Shown: positions 18,750 through 27,206 of the stretch, piece by piece
Layout: every line of letters starts with the position of its first letter
How positions within the stretch are numbered: the stretch's first letter is position 1
Assembly (NCBI GenBank): GCA_029262275.1
Contig: JAJCZS010000007.1
Coordinates: forward strand, 122,785 to 186,784
Direction of reading: 5' to 3'
Source: Deltaproteobacteria bacterium
GTDB taxonomy: Bacteria; Desulfobacterota_D; UBA1144; Nemesobacterales; UBA2774
Length of the DNA stretch: 64,000 nt
Position numbers and translations under genes: made by a program
Notes under the pieces: model-generated
The model's input: the letters and a program-made list of their open reading frames with translations, nothing else
Databases searched by the model: none
What the model was told of the DNA's origin: nothing

Positions 18750-20111
18750 ATGGAAATACTCATCAACGAGAATAATCGCAAGTGGGTTATCCTTACTATA
18801 GCTAGTTTGGCGTTTGGGCTTATCATGCTTGATGAAACGGTTGTGGCTGTTTCATTGCCTACAATGCAGCATGACCTTTCAATGAGTATTCTGCAGTCTC
18901 ACTGGGTCATCAATTCATACCTTCTAGTTATTGCAGGTTTTATCGCAGTGGGCGGAAAGCTTGGCGATATAATTGGCTATAAAACTTTATTTATAACTGG
19001 AGTTTTAATATTCGGGGTTTTTTCTCTGGCCGCAGGTTTTTCCCAAAATGCTGCCTGGATATTGACTTCTAGGGCTTTGCAGGGATTCGGAGCAGCTATA
19101 ATCTTTCCAGCTTCCATGGCCCTATTAGCACTTACTTTTCCCTCAAACCAAAGGGGTATGGCGATGGGCATATACGGGGCAATTGGCTCATCATGCAGTG
19201 CACTTGGACCGCTCATCGGAGGGTATCTTACTACTGAAGTTTCCTGGCGTTGGATTTTCTGGATTAACTTTCCGATAATTGTACTAATACTTCTCGTCTT
19301 TTTAGCTGTTTGGCGGGAACCATCTTTGAACACACGTAGGCCACGCATTGATGTTTTTGGGCTGATAACTCTAGTTATAGGTATTAGCTCACTCGTTCTT
19401 GCAATAATGCAGGGAGCAGAATGGGGATGGGGCTCAACTACAATCATAGGCCTCTTTATTGCTGCAGCTTTATTTTTAATTATGTTCTATATAATAGAGT
19501 TAGGGGTCAAAGAGCCTTTGATCGAGATTGATTTATTTAGAAATGGCACATTCTCATCTTCAAATCTTGTTATTTTCACGGGTCAGTTTACCAAAATAGC
19601 AGTTATTGTTTTTGGTGCTTTATATTTGCAGCAGATACTAAAGATGGATCCACTAAAAGCTGGGCTAGCACTCTTTCCTGCTTTAGTGCCGATCCCGATT
19701 ATGGCAATTCTTGCTGGAAACGCAACAGATAAATACGGAGCCAGATATCCAGTGCTTGTTGGGCTGCTTCTGGCTGCTGTAGCTCTGTTCCTTATGGGAT
19801 TGACTGCAGGCACGGACAGATACCTATTTCTTGTTCCGACACTTCTACTTTGGGGTATTTCTGTAGCCTGGATGTTCGCCCCTGCATTGGTGGCTGTAAT
19901 GAACTCGGTTCCTATTGAAAAACAGGGTCAGGCGAGCGGAATAGTTTTAACTGCACAAATATTCGGAGCCACAATCGGCTTGGCTATACTTAGTGCTGTA
20001 CTAAACGAACTCCATAGTTTTAGAATTGTATTTATACTAACTTCAGCAGTTGCATTCTTTACATTGGTTCTCGGATGGATTTATTTGGAAAGAAAAAATA
20101 AGACAAGTTAA
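18750..20111 (+). CDS. MFS drug:H+ antiporter (DHA2/EmrB-QacA type)
   Basis: LDETVVAVSLPTMQHDLSMS..HWVINSYLLVIAGFIAVGGKLGDIIG; multiple TM helices. Confidence 0.9.
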   Translation: MEILINENNRKWVILTIASLAFGLIMLDETVVAVSLPTMQHDLSMSILQSHWVINSYLLVIAGFIAVGGKLGDIIGYKTLFITGVLIFGVFSLAAGFSQNAAWILTSRALQGFGAAIIFPASMALLALTFPSNQRGMAMGIYGAIGSSCSALGPLIGGYLTTEVSWRWIFWINFPIIVLILLVFLAVWREPSLNTRRPRIDVFGLITLVIGISSLVLAIMQGAEWGWGSTTIIGLFIAAALFLIMFYIIELGVKEPLIEIDLFRNGTFSSSNLVIFTGQFTKIAVIVFGALYLQQILKMDPLKAGLALFPALVPIPIMAILAGNATDKYGARYPVLVGLLLAAVALFLMGLTAGTDRYLFLVPTLLLWGISVAWMFAPALVAVMNSVPIEKQGQASGIVLTAQIFGATIGLAILSAVLNELHSFRIVFILTSAVAFFTLVLGWIYLERKNKTS

Positions 20112-20181
20112 AACCAGTAATAAATCTCAATATATTAAAAACATGTTTTAAAATGTGCAGCTCGTAGGTAATTTATAATTC

Positions 20182-21273
20182 ATGCTATCAAGTACCGCTA
20201 AATATATAATACTGTTTATAGCTATTTTTGCTGTCCTCTTATTTATTGGCTCTACAAACTTTAACACTCCCAACTCGAACCAATCACATGATCTAACTTA
20301 TAAAGGTGCTGTGCTTGCTCATATACACAGAATAGGTAACGGCTACGGTTCTACTCCTTCAAAAGAGATGCACAAGCATTTAAACGAGATTGGGTATAAC
20401 TTTGTTCAGTTAAATACATTTGCCTATATGTGGGATAGGAAACGCACTAAGGTACATTCGGGAGGCGATCCGTCCATGGCCACACCCTTTGTTGAGAGTG
20501 AGATACAAAACCTACACGAAATGGGTTTTAAGGTGATGCTGAAGCCGCATATTTGGATTGGCGGACACAATTTGGATCCTGACAACTGGAGGAGTAAAAT
20601 AGATTTTGAAGATCCTCTTAAAAGAAGAAAGTGGTTTGATAGTTATACAGAATTTATATTAAGCGAAGCAGAGCTTGCACAAAGAGCGGGGGTTGAGATG
20701 TTAGTCGTCGGCACTGAACTTGTCGGAGTTTCCAAATATACGGATGAATGGGATAAGTTGATTAAGAAAATAAGAGGGGTTTATTCTGGGAAACTTACAT
20801 ATGCAGCCGAGGGTATGAATGCACAAAAGATTGAGTTTTGGGATGATCTGGACTATATCGGAATTGATGCATATTTTCCTTTAAGTGATAAAAATAGTCC
20901 TAGTTTGGAAGAACTGACTCAAGGTTGGACAAAATATGAGTCTGAAATCAGAGCTCTATCTGAAAAATATGATAAGCAGGTTATTTTCACAGAGATTGGA
21001 TTTAAATCTGTAGAAGGAACAGCTATAAAACCTTGGGAGTGGAAACAAGATGGCAAAGTGAGCCAGGAAGACCAGGCACTTGCGTTTGAAGCAACTAGGC
21101 TTGCTTTCAGAGATAAACCTTATCTTGCCGGGGTTTTTGTCTGGAAATACTTCACTGATATGAATAGTTATGAGAGAGGGAATGTGGAGAAGGGTTTTAC
21201 TCCGTATAGAAAAAAAGCGGAGAACGTAATATACGAGTGGTTTGGAATAAATGACAAAGAAGCTGTTAAATAA
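20182..21273 (+). CDS. Membrane-anchored GH113-like glycoside hydrolase
   Basis: N-terminal TM; LKPHIWIGG, VVGTELVG (candidate catalytic E), IGIDAYFPLSD, VIFTEIGFKS (candidate catalytic E). Confidence 0.72.
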   Translation: MLSSTAKYIILFIAIFAVLLFIGSTNFNTPNSNQSHDLTYKGAVLAHIHRIGNGYGSTPSKEMHKHLNEIGYNFVQLNTFAYMWDRKRTKVHSGGDPSMATPFVESEIQNLHEMGFKVMLKPHIWIGGHNLDPDNWRSKIDFEDPLKRRKWFDSYTEFILSEAELAQRAGVEMLVVGTELVGVSKYTDEWDKLIKKIRGVYSGKLTYAAEGMNAQKIEFWDDLDYIGIDAYFPLSDKNSPSLEELTQGWTKYESEIRALSEKYDKQVIFTEIGFKSVEGTAIKPWEWKQDGKVSQEDQALAFEATRLAFRDKPYLAGVFVWKYFTDMNSYERGNVEKGFTPYRKKAENVIYEWFGINDKEAVK

Positions 21274-21284
21274 AATCTTAATAT

Positions 21285-21911
21285 CTAATTAACATAAAGT
21301 ATCCACCCGCTTTCATTGGCCTTTAGAATTCCTGTAAGGGTTACATTTTCCCTCTTAGGATTTTTCTCTATTGAAACCACGTCTTCAAGCGTTCCATGAA
21401 GAGCATAAATTTCACCATCATCTGTTTGTATAAAATGAGCATGTGGCTTAGCTTCGTTGCATGGTCCATCGGCTATCTTTGGTCTTACACTTCCTTCTTT
21501 TTGATTTGGAAATACACACAGTACAGTTCCTGTAACTGTGGTTTTAATTGAATTTTCTTCAAGCTCTAAAGATGGAGTGTAGAGCTGCCAAGCTCTTTGA
21601 TGACCCACGGTCTTGCCTTTAAGTCTAAGTGGAAGCCGGTAGCCCATCCTAGATTTAGAGTTTTGCTTAATTTTTTCTATTTCTTCTTGTGATCCATGTA
21701 GCGAATAGAGGTCACCGTCAACACCAAGGAGGTAAAGTAAACCTGTGCACTCTGTAAATTCTTTTGATACACTAGCCTGTCCCATCTCATCTATTTGAAC
21801 ACATACAAGCTGTCCTCTTACAATTTGCGTATCATCAGTTTGAGCAAAACTGTTTAACGATAGAATTGCTATGGTTACTATGCTAAGACTGAGAACAATT
21901 ATTTTGCGCAT
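21285..21911 (-). CDS. Hypothetical secreted protein with two similar tandem domains
   Basis: Signal peptide ...LSLNSFAQ; repeats LVCV...C...DGDLYSLHGSQEEIEKI and VLCV...C...DGEIYALHGTLEDVVSI. Confidence 0.7.
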   Translation of the reverse strand: MRKIIVLSLSIVTIAILSLNSFAQTDDTQIVRGQLVCVQIDEMGQASVSKEFTECTGLLYLLGVDGDLYSLHGSQEEIEKIKQNSKSRMGYRLPLRLKGKTVGHQRAWQLYTPSLELEENSIKTTVTGTVLCVFPNQKEGSVRPKIADGPCNEAKPHAHFIQTDDGEIYALHGTLEDVVSIEKNPKRENVTLTGILKANESGWILYVN

Positions 21912-21997
21912 AAGGGACCTCCGCCATAATATTTCGAGTTAACTTAAGACTACACCAAATTAGATACACAATGAAAGGAAAAAGGTTCCGTCTAATC

Positions 21998-22393
21998 CTA
22001 CTTTTTTATTTTTAGTTCAGGAAGAAGCTCATTGATTGAATTTTGAAGAAATTCCCGCTCATGTACTTCGTTGTCGACTACTTCACCATTCCAAACAACT
22101 ATATCAAGATCAATTGTTCTGGGACCGTCTTTGTTTTCTGTCTTTACTCTCCCCATTCTATTTTCCAGATCTTTTAGCCAGAATTTTAAAGATGTAGAGT
22201 CCATTTCCGTTTCAACCAGGAATGCACAATTTAAGAAGTTGTCTTGGTTAGAGCAGCCAATGGGCTCTGTTTCGATTATGGCTGAGGTTTTGATTAAGTT
22301 AAGATGATTAGCTAAAGCGTTTTGTGCTTCTTTTATATTTTGATTGGGATCAATGTTTGATCCGGCCCCAATTACTACCTTATTTAGTTTCAT
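21998..22393 (-). CDS. folK: 2-amino-4-hydroxy-6-hydroxymethyldihydropteridine pyrophosphokinase
   Basis: IGAGSNIDPNQNI, DNFLNCAFLVET, ENRMGRVKTENKDGPRTIDLDIVVW. Confidence 0.93.
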   Translation of the reverse strand: MKLNKVVIGAGSNIDPNQNIKEAQNALANHLNLIKTSAIIETEPIGCSNQDNFLNCAFLVETEMDSTSLKFWLKDLENRMGRVKTENKDGPRTIDLDIVVWNGEVVDNEVHEREFLQNSINELLPELKIKK

Positions 22394-22408
22394 AATCTTT
22401 TATGGATA

Positions 22409-22756
22409 CTACCTGCTTTGGGTTTGGGTTACGGATACAGTATCTGTAAAGCGAAGAGCACCTGGTTTATCAACCCTTACACTTGCTTTATCTACCTTCT
22501 CGTTTTCCATTACAATCTTTATCGCATCTCCTGCGATTCTTTCAATCAAATTAAAATCAGTTCCTTCAACCATCTCTATTATTTGCTTTGTGATAGTTTT
22601 ATAGTCAACAGTGTGTTCTATATCGTCAGTTTCTATAGCCTTGGTGCCGTCAAATTCCATCTCTATATTTATTATGACATCCTGCTTTGTCTCTTTTTCC
22701 CAATCGTAAATGCCAACGATTGTTCTGAGCTTTAAATTTTCAATTTTTATTATCAT
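22409..22756 (-). CDS. folB: Dihydroneopterin aldolase
   Basis: MIIKIENLKLRTIVGIYDWEKETKQDVIINIEMEFD...LIERIAGDAI...VRVDKPGALRF. Start chosen inside the ORF opening at 22798. Confidence 0.88.
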   Translation of the reverse strand: MIIKIENLKLRTIVGIYDWEKETKQDVIINIEMEFDGTKAIETDDIEHTVDYKTITKQIIEMVEGTDFNLIERIAGDAIKIVMENEKVDKASVRVDKPGALRFTDTVSVTQTQSR

Positions 22757-22769
22757 AATTTTTATCTTC

Positions 22770-23483
22770 CTATACGAGGTGCTGACCTCCATCAACAAAA
22801 AGACATTGTCCGGTTACAAATGTATTGTCCAGTATATATTCTACAGCACTGATTATGTAATCCGGATTTCCGGGTTTTTTAAGAGGTGTGTTCTGAGCTA
22901 TTTTCTCTAGATATTCGAGACCCTTATCGGGTGGTGGGAGTATAGGGCCAGGACAGATCCCGTTTACTCTGATTTTAGGACCTAAGTCCTTTGCTGCCAT
23001 TAAAGTAAAATCTCTAAGCGACTTTTTAGTTAAGTTATATGAGAAATGTTTGGTTTCAATTTTGTTAATACGCATATCTAACATGTTGATAATTAACTCT
23101 GCACTATTTTCTTTGCTAAAATCCTGTGAGAGAAAAAATGGGGCTTTGAAGTTAGTATTGAAATCTCTGTCAAAAACTTCCTCAGTTACATCATTAAATG
23201 CAACGTCCTCAAATATTGAGGCACTATTTACCAATATTGCGCATTTAGGAAAAACCTCAAATACTTTAGGAATTAAAGTCCGTACTTGTTTTATATCTGA
23301 AAGATTGGCTTGAAATGTCTCTGCTTTTCTACCTTTAGCTCGGATTAACTCCGCTGTTTCTATAGCTTCTTTGTCTGAGTGGTTGTAATGTACAGCAATA
23401 TCGTACCCTCTTTCAGCCAGACTGAGTGATATTGCTTTTCCTAACCTCTTACCCCCACCAGTTATAAGTGCAGCTTTTCCCAT
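22770..23483 (-). CDS. SDR-family pteridine reductase / FolM-like
   Basis: ALITGGGKRLGKAISLSLAERGYDIAVHYNHS; LVNSASIFE; FSYNLTKKSL; GPILPP; adjacent to folB-folK. Confidence 0.78.
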   Translation of the reverse strand: MGKAALITGGGKRLGKAISLSLAERGYDIAVHYNHSDKEAIETAELIRAKGRKAETFQANLSDIKQVRTLIPKVFEVFPKCAILVNSASIFEDVAFNDVTEEVFDRDFNTNFKAPFFLSQDFSKENSAELIINMLDMRINKIETKHFSYNLTKKSLRDFTLMAAKDLGPKIRVNGICPGPILPPPDKGLEYLEKIAQNTPLKKPGNPDYIISAVEYILDNTFVTGQCLFVDGGQHLV

Positions 23484-23548
23484 AATGAATCTACGAAACT
23501 ATAAAGTAGTAGCCTGATTATAGCATAGGTCCTGTTGGCTATTAAATT

Positions 23549-23872
23549 TTACAAAGAGGCAATCTTGAGACCAACTATTCCCATTACTATAAAACCTATG
23601 AATACATACCTTAGCAGACTCGATGGTTCTCCTAATAACCAAATGCCTAAAAAGAATGTTCCAACTGCTCCAATTCCCACCCAAACTGCATATGCAGTAC
23701 CGACTGGAATCTCTCTTTGAGCAAGAAACAAAAAGAAGCCGCTCAATAGAATACTTACTACTGCAAAGGCCGCATATCCGTAGTGTATTCCTCTGTCTGT
23801 CGATGCAAACTTAAGCCCCATGGGCCATCCCCACTCCATGACTCCAGCTATTAGTAGATATATCCATGCCAT
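23549..23872 (-). CDS. SMR-family transporter (SugE/Gdx-like)
   Basis: MAWIYLLIAGVMEWGWPMGLKFAS...PVGTAYAVWVGIGAVGTFFLGIWLLGEP. Confidence 0.87.
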   Translation of the reverse strand: MAWIYLLIAGVMEWGWPMGLKFASTDRGIHYGYAAFAVVSILLSGFFLFLAQREIPVGTAYAVWVGIGAVGTFFLGIWLLGEPSSLLRYVFIGFIVMGIVGLKIASL

Positions 23873-24059
23873 TTGCTTGATCTCCTGTTGTTCAATTGTT
23901 GATATTAACTTAAATCAAATTACTTATTTTTTCTATAAATAGGCATGAATCTTTTTCATTACCCTCATATCTAATCAAAAAAATCTTAACACTTTATTTA
24001 TTGGGCTTAGTTGGTGTACAATAGTAAATCTAAGCCGGATTTTAAAAAGGGAAAGTCAC

Positions 24060-24845
24060 ATGGCGAGAAGAGCTACCACAAGACGAACCACTAGATCACA
24101 AAGCAAAATTCTGGGAATTGATATTGGTGGGACAGGAATCAAAGCGGCGCCTGTTGATATAGCTAAGGGCGTTTTGATTAAGGAGCGTTTTCGCATAGAT
24201 ACCCCACAGCCTCCTACGCCTAGAGCAATGCTAGAGGTAATCGGTCAACTCATAGAGCACTGGAAGTGGAAAGGGAAAATTGGGTGCGGCTTCCCCGGCG
24301 TTTTAAAACACGGAGTAGTTCACACTGCGGCAAATCTTTCCAGTCAATGGATAGGGATAAATATCCAAGAACAGATAGAGAAAATTTCTTCTTGCCAAGC
24401 TGTGGTTATTAATGATGCAGACAGTGCGGGGCTCGCTGAGATGAAATTCGGCGCTGGTAAGGAATACAACAAGCACGGGGGAGGAGTTGTCATTATGGTA
24501 ACTCTTGGGACCGGTATAGGGACTGCAGTGTTTGTTGATGGTCATCTTGTACACAACACGGAGCTTGGTCATATTGAAATAGACGGTAAAGATGCGGAGA
24601 AACGGGCTGCGGCAAGTGTTAGAGAGCGCAAAAAAATGAGCTGGAAAAAATGGGGCGGCAGAGTTAACACCTATCTTCAAACAATGGAGAAGCTATTGTC
24701 TCCCGATTTGTTTATAATAGGCGGCGGGGTCAGCAAAAAACCGGATAAATTCTTTGAGTATATAGAGCTTAAAGCAAAGATTGTTCCAGCCCAAATGCAT
24801 AATGACGCAGGCATAGTAGGTGCAGCTTTATCTACTGAACTTTAA
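24060..24845 (+). CDS. ppgK: Polyphosphate glucokinase (ROK family)
   Basis: ILGIDIGGTGIKAAPVDI, GCGFPGV, INDADSAGLAEMKFGAG, MVTLGTGIGTAVFVDGHLVHNTELGHIE. Confidence 0.9.
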   Translation: MARRATTRRTTRSQSKILGIDIGGTGIKAAPVDIAKGVLIKERFRIDTPQPPTPRAMLEVIGQLIEHWKWKGKIGCGFPGVLKHGVVHTAANLSSQWIGINIQEQIEKISSCQAVVINDADSAGLAEMKFGAGKEYNKHGGGVVIMVTLGTGIGTAVFVDGHLVHNTELGHIEIDGKDAEKRAAASVRERKKMSWKKWGGRVNTYLQTMEKLLSPDLFIIGGGVSKKPDKFFEYIELKAKIVPAQMHNDAGIVGAALSTEL

Positions 24846-25124
24846 AGTTTTCTGTATTCTTGAAAAACCAAGCTTGGTATGTGATAATCCCGAGAGGGCA
24901 TAACAATTATCAGGCGGAGTAATTAGCTAATAAATAGAGGTAATTACATTTGTTTCAACAACAGCAACTTCAACTACTCTTCGTAGGTCAAAACATTCAT
25001 GCCAGAGAATTACAAAGAAACTGTATTTATAGTAATCAAACTTTAGTACTTCCTTTGAAAATAATCACTCAACATTCTCGGAATAAGGGTACAACGCAGT
25101 AAACAAAATCTAAGGAGATCGGCG

Positions 25125-27164
25125 ATGGCAGCAAAGCCCAAAAAGAAGAAAGACAAGTTAGAGCAATTAATTATTAACACTATCAGGACTCTATCAATGG
25201 ATGCGGTTCAAAAAGCTAATTCAGGACATCCTGGAACCCCAATGTCTATGGCTCCTGTAGCCTATACGATCTGGGATAAGTTTATGAATTTTAATCCCCA
25301 AAATCCTGACTGGCCAAACCGTGACCGTTTTGTTCTATCTGCAGGCCATGCTTCTATGCTCCTATACAGCTTGTTGCATGTGACGGGCTATGATGTTTCA
25401 CTAAATGATATCAAAACTTTCCGCCAGCTTCATAGCAAATGTGCTGGGCATCCCGAATACGGAATGGCTCCAGGTATTGAAACTACCACAGGTCCACTGG
25501 GACAAGGCTATGCGACTTCTGTTGGAATGGCCATTGCTGAGAAGTGGTTGGCAAAGCATTTTAACCGCCCTGGACACAAGATAATCGACTACAGTATTTT
25601 TGCACTAGGAGGAGACGGCTGTATGATGGAGGGAATCTCCAGTGAAGCAGCCTCCCTTGCGGGTCATTTGGGCCTGAGCAATCTTGTGTGGATGTACGAT
25701 AACAATCACATAACCATTGAAGGTCACACAGATCTTGCTTTTAGTGAGGACGTAGCAGCCAGGTTCATGGGCTACAACTGGCATGTACAGCGCGTTGGAG
25801 ACGCAAATAACTTAGAGCTCTTACAAGAAGCGCTTGGTAGAGCAAAAAAGGAGGAAAATCAGCCCTCTTTAATAATAGTAGACAGTGAAATAGGTTTTGG
25901 GAGTCCTAATAAACAGGACACTCCAGCCGCACATGGTGAGCCTCTTGGAGAGGATGAGATTATAAAAACAAAGATTAATTATGGATGGGATCCGAAAAAG
26001 AAATTTTATGTTCCAAACGAAGTAAAAGACTACAGAAAACAAATTCTAAAAAGGGGTAAAAATGACGAGGATAAGTGGAACAAGATATTTTCCAAGTACG
26101 CCTCTAAGTACCCGGATTTAGCTAGACAGTTTGAAATGATGGAAGATCGTAGAATGCCACAAGGCTGGGAGAAGTGCTTACCAACTTTCCCTGCAGACCC
26201 AAAAGGGCCTGCTACCAGAACCTCTAACGGTAAGATACTAAACGCCATTGGTAAGGATATTCCATGGTTACTAGGCGGCGCAGGTGATGTGGGGTCTTCA
26301 ACTAAAACCTACCTAGACGATGCCAGCAGTTTTGAAAAAAACGCCTACGACGGAAGAAATTTCCACTTTGGGATTAGAGAAGCTGCTATGGCGGCGGTGT
26401 CAAACGGTATGGTTCTGAGCAAGCTAAGGGCCTATGCATCATGTTATTTTGTGTTTTCAGATTATCTTAAAGCGCCTCTTCGGCTGTCCTGTTTAATGAA
26501 AAATCCTGTCATTTATATATTTACTCATGATAGTATAGGTCTTGGAGAAGATGGGCCTACTCATCAGCCGATTGAACACCTTGCCGCGCTCAGAGGAGTG
26601 CCCAATCTTGACGTTATAAGGCCTGCTGATGCAAATGAGCTTAGCGTTTTGTGGAAGCATGTTATGGAAGTCAAAGATAGGACTATTGCGTTGATTCTTA
26701 CCCGCCAGAATGTTCCTACCTTCGATAGGAGCAAATATGCTCCTGCCAAGGGAGCTTTGAGAGGTGCCTATATTCTTGCTGACTGTAAAGGGAAGCCCGA
26801 TTTAATACTCATCGGAACGGGGTCTGAGGTTCAGCTGTGTCTGGGCGCATATGAAAGACTTACAAAAGAGGGAGTTAAAGTCCGGGTAGTCAGTATGCCT
26901 TGCTGGGAGCTGTTTGATAAGCAGAGCTCTCAATATCAGGAAAAGGTTTTGCCCGATTCAGTTAGAGCAAGAGTATCTGTTGAAGCCGGAGCCACTTTGG
27001 GATGGCAAAAATATGTTGGGCTTCATGATAAGGGTACGTCGATAGGTGTAGATACTTTCGGAGAATCGGCCCCTATTGCAGATCTGTGGCCTGAGTTTGG
27101 ATTTACAGTTAATAATGTTGCAGCTAAAGCTAGGCAAACTCTTAAGAAAAATAGAAAAAAATAA
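25125..27164 (+). CDS. tkt: Transketolase
   Basis: DAVQKANSGHPGTPMSMAPVAYTIWDKFM, TTGPLGQGYATSVGMAIAEKWL, THDSIGLGEDGPTHQPIEHLAALR. Confidence 0.96.
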   Translation: MAAKPKKKKDKLEQLIINTIRTLSMDAVQKANSGHPGTPMSMAPVAYTIWDKFMNFNPQNPDWPNRDRFVLSAGHASMLLYSLLHVTGYDVSLNDIKTFRQLHSKCAGHPEYGMAPGIETTTGPLGQGYATSVGMAIAEKWLAKHFNRPGHKIIDYSIFALGGDGCMMEGISSEAASLAGHLGLSNLVWMYDNNHITIEGHTDLAFSEDVAARFMGYNWHVQRVGDANNLELLQEALGRAKKEENQPSLIIVDSEIGFGSPNKQDTPAAHGEPLGEDEIIKTKINYGWDPKKKFYVPNEVKDYRKQILKRGKNDEDKWNKIFSKYASKYPDLARQFEMMEDRRMPQGWEKCLPTFPADPKGPATRTSNGKILNAIGKDIPWLLGGAGDVGSSTKTYLDDASSFEKNAYDGRNFHFGIREAAMAAVSNGMVLSKLRAYASCYFVFSDYLKAPLRLSCLMKNPVIYIFTHDSIGLGEDGPTHQPIEHLAALRGVPNLDVIRPADANELSVLWKHVMEVKDRTIALILTRQNVPTFDRSKYAPAKGALRGAYILADCKGKPDLILIGTGSEVQLCLGAYERLTKEGVKVRVVSMPCWELFDKQSSQYQEKVLPDSVRARVSVEAGATLGWQKYVGLHDKGTSIGVDTFGESAPIADLWPEFGFTVNNVAAKARQTLKKNRKK

Positions 27165-27206
27165 TAACTAGTTATCAAAAAGATAAAACATTTATAGGAG
27201 AACATC

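Noticed and set aside
18977-19447. 156-aa minus-strand ORF opposite the MFS gene
   Set aside because: Shadow ORF within a strongly supported membrane transporter; no motif or RBS evidence.
22418-22910. Plus-strand ORFs opposite folB and the pteridine reductase
   Set aside because: Low-complexity Phe/Ile/Tyr-rich shadows of genes with clear family motifs.
23873-24059. Guanidine riboswitch in front of the SugE/Gdx-like gene
   Set aside because: No recognisable ykkC or mini-ykkC motif in the upstream sequence.
24846-25124. The ~280-bp gap before tkt as a possible ncRNA or riboswitch
   Set aside because: Only a 12-bp palindrome (ACCAAGCTTGGT at 24867) was found; no structure strong enough to call.
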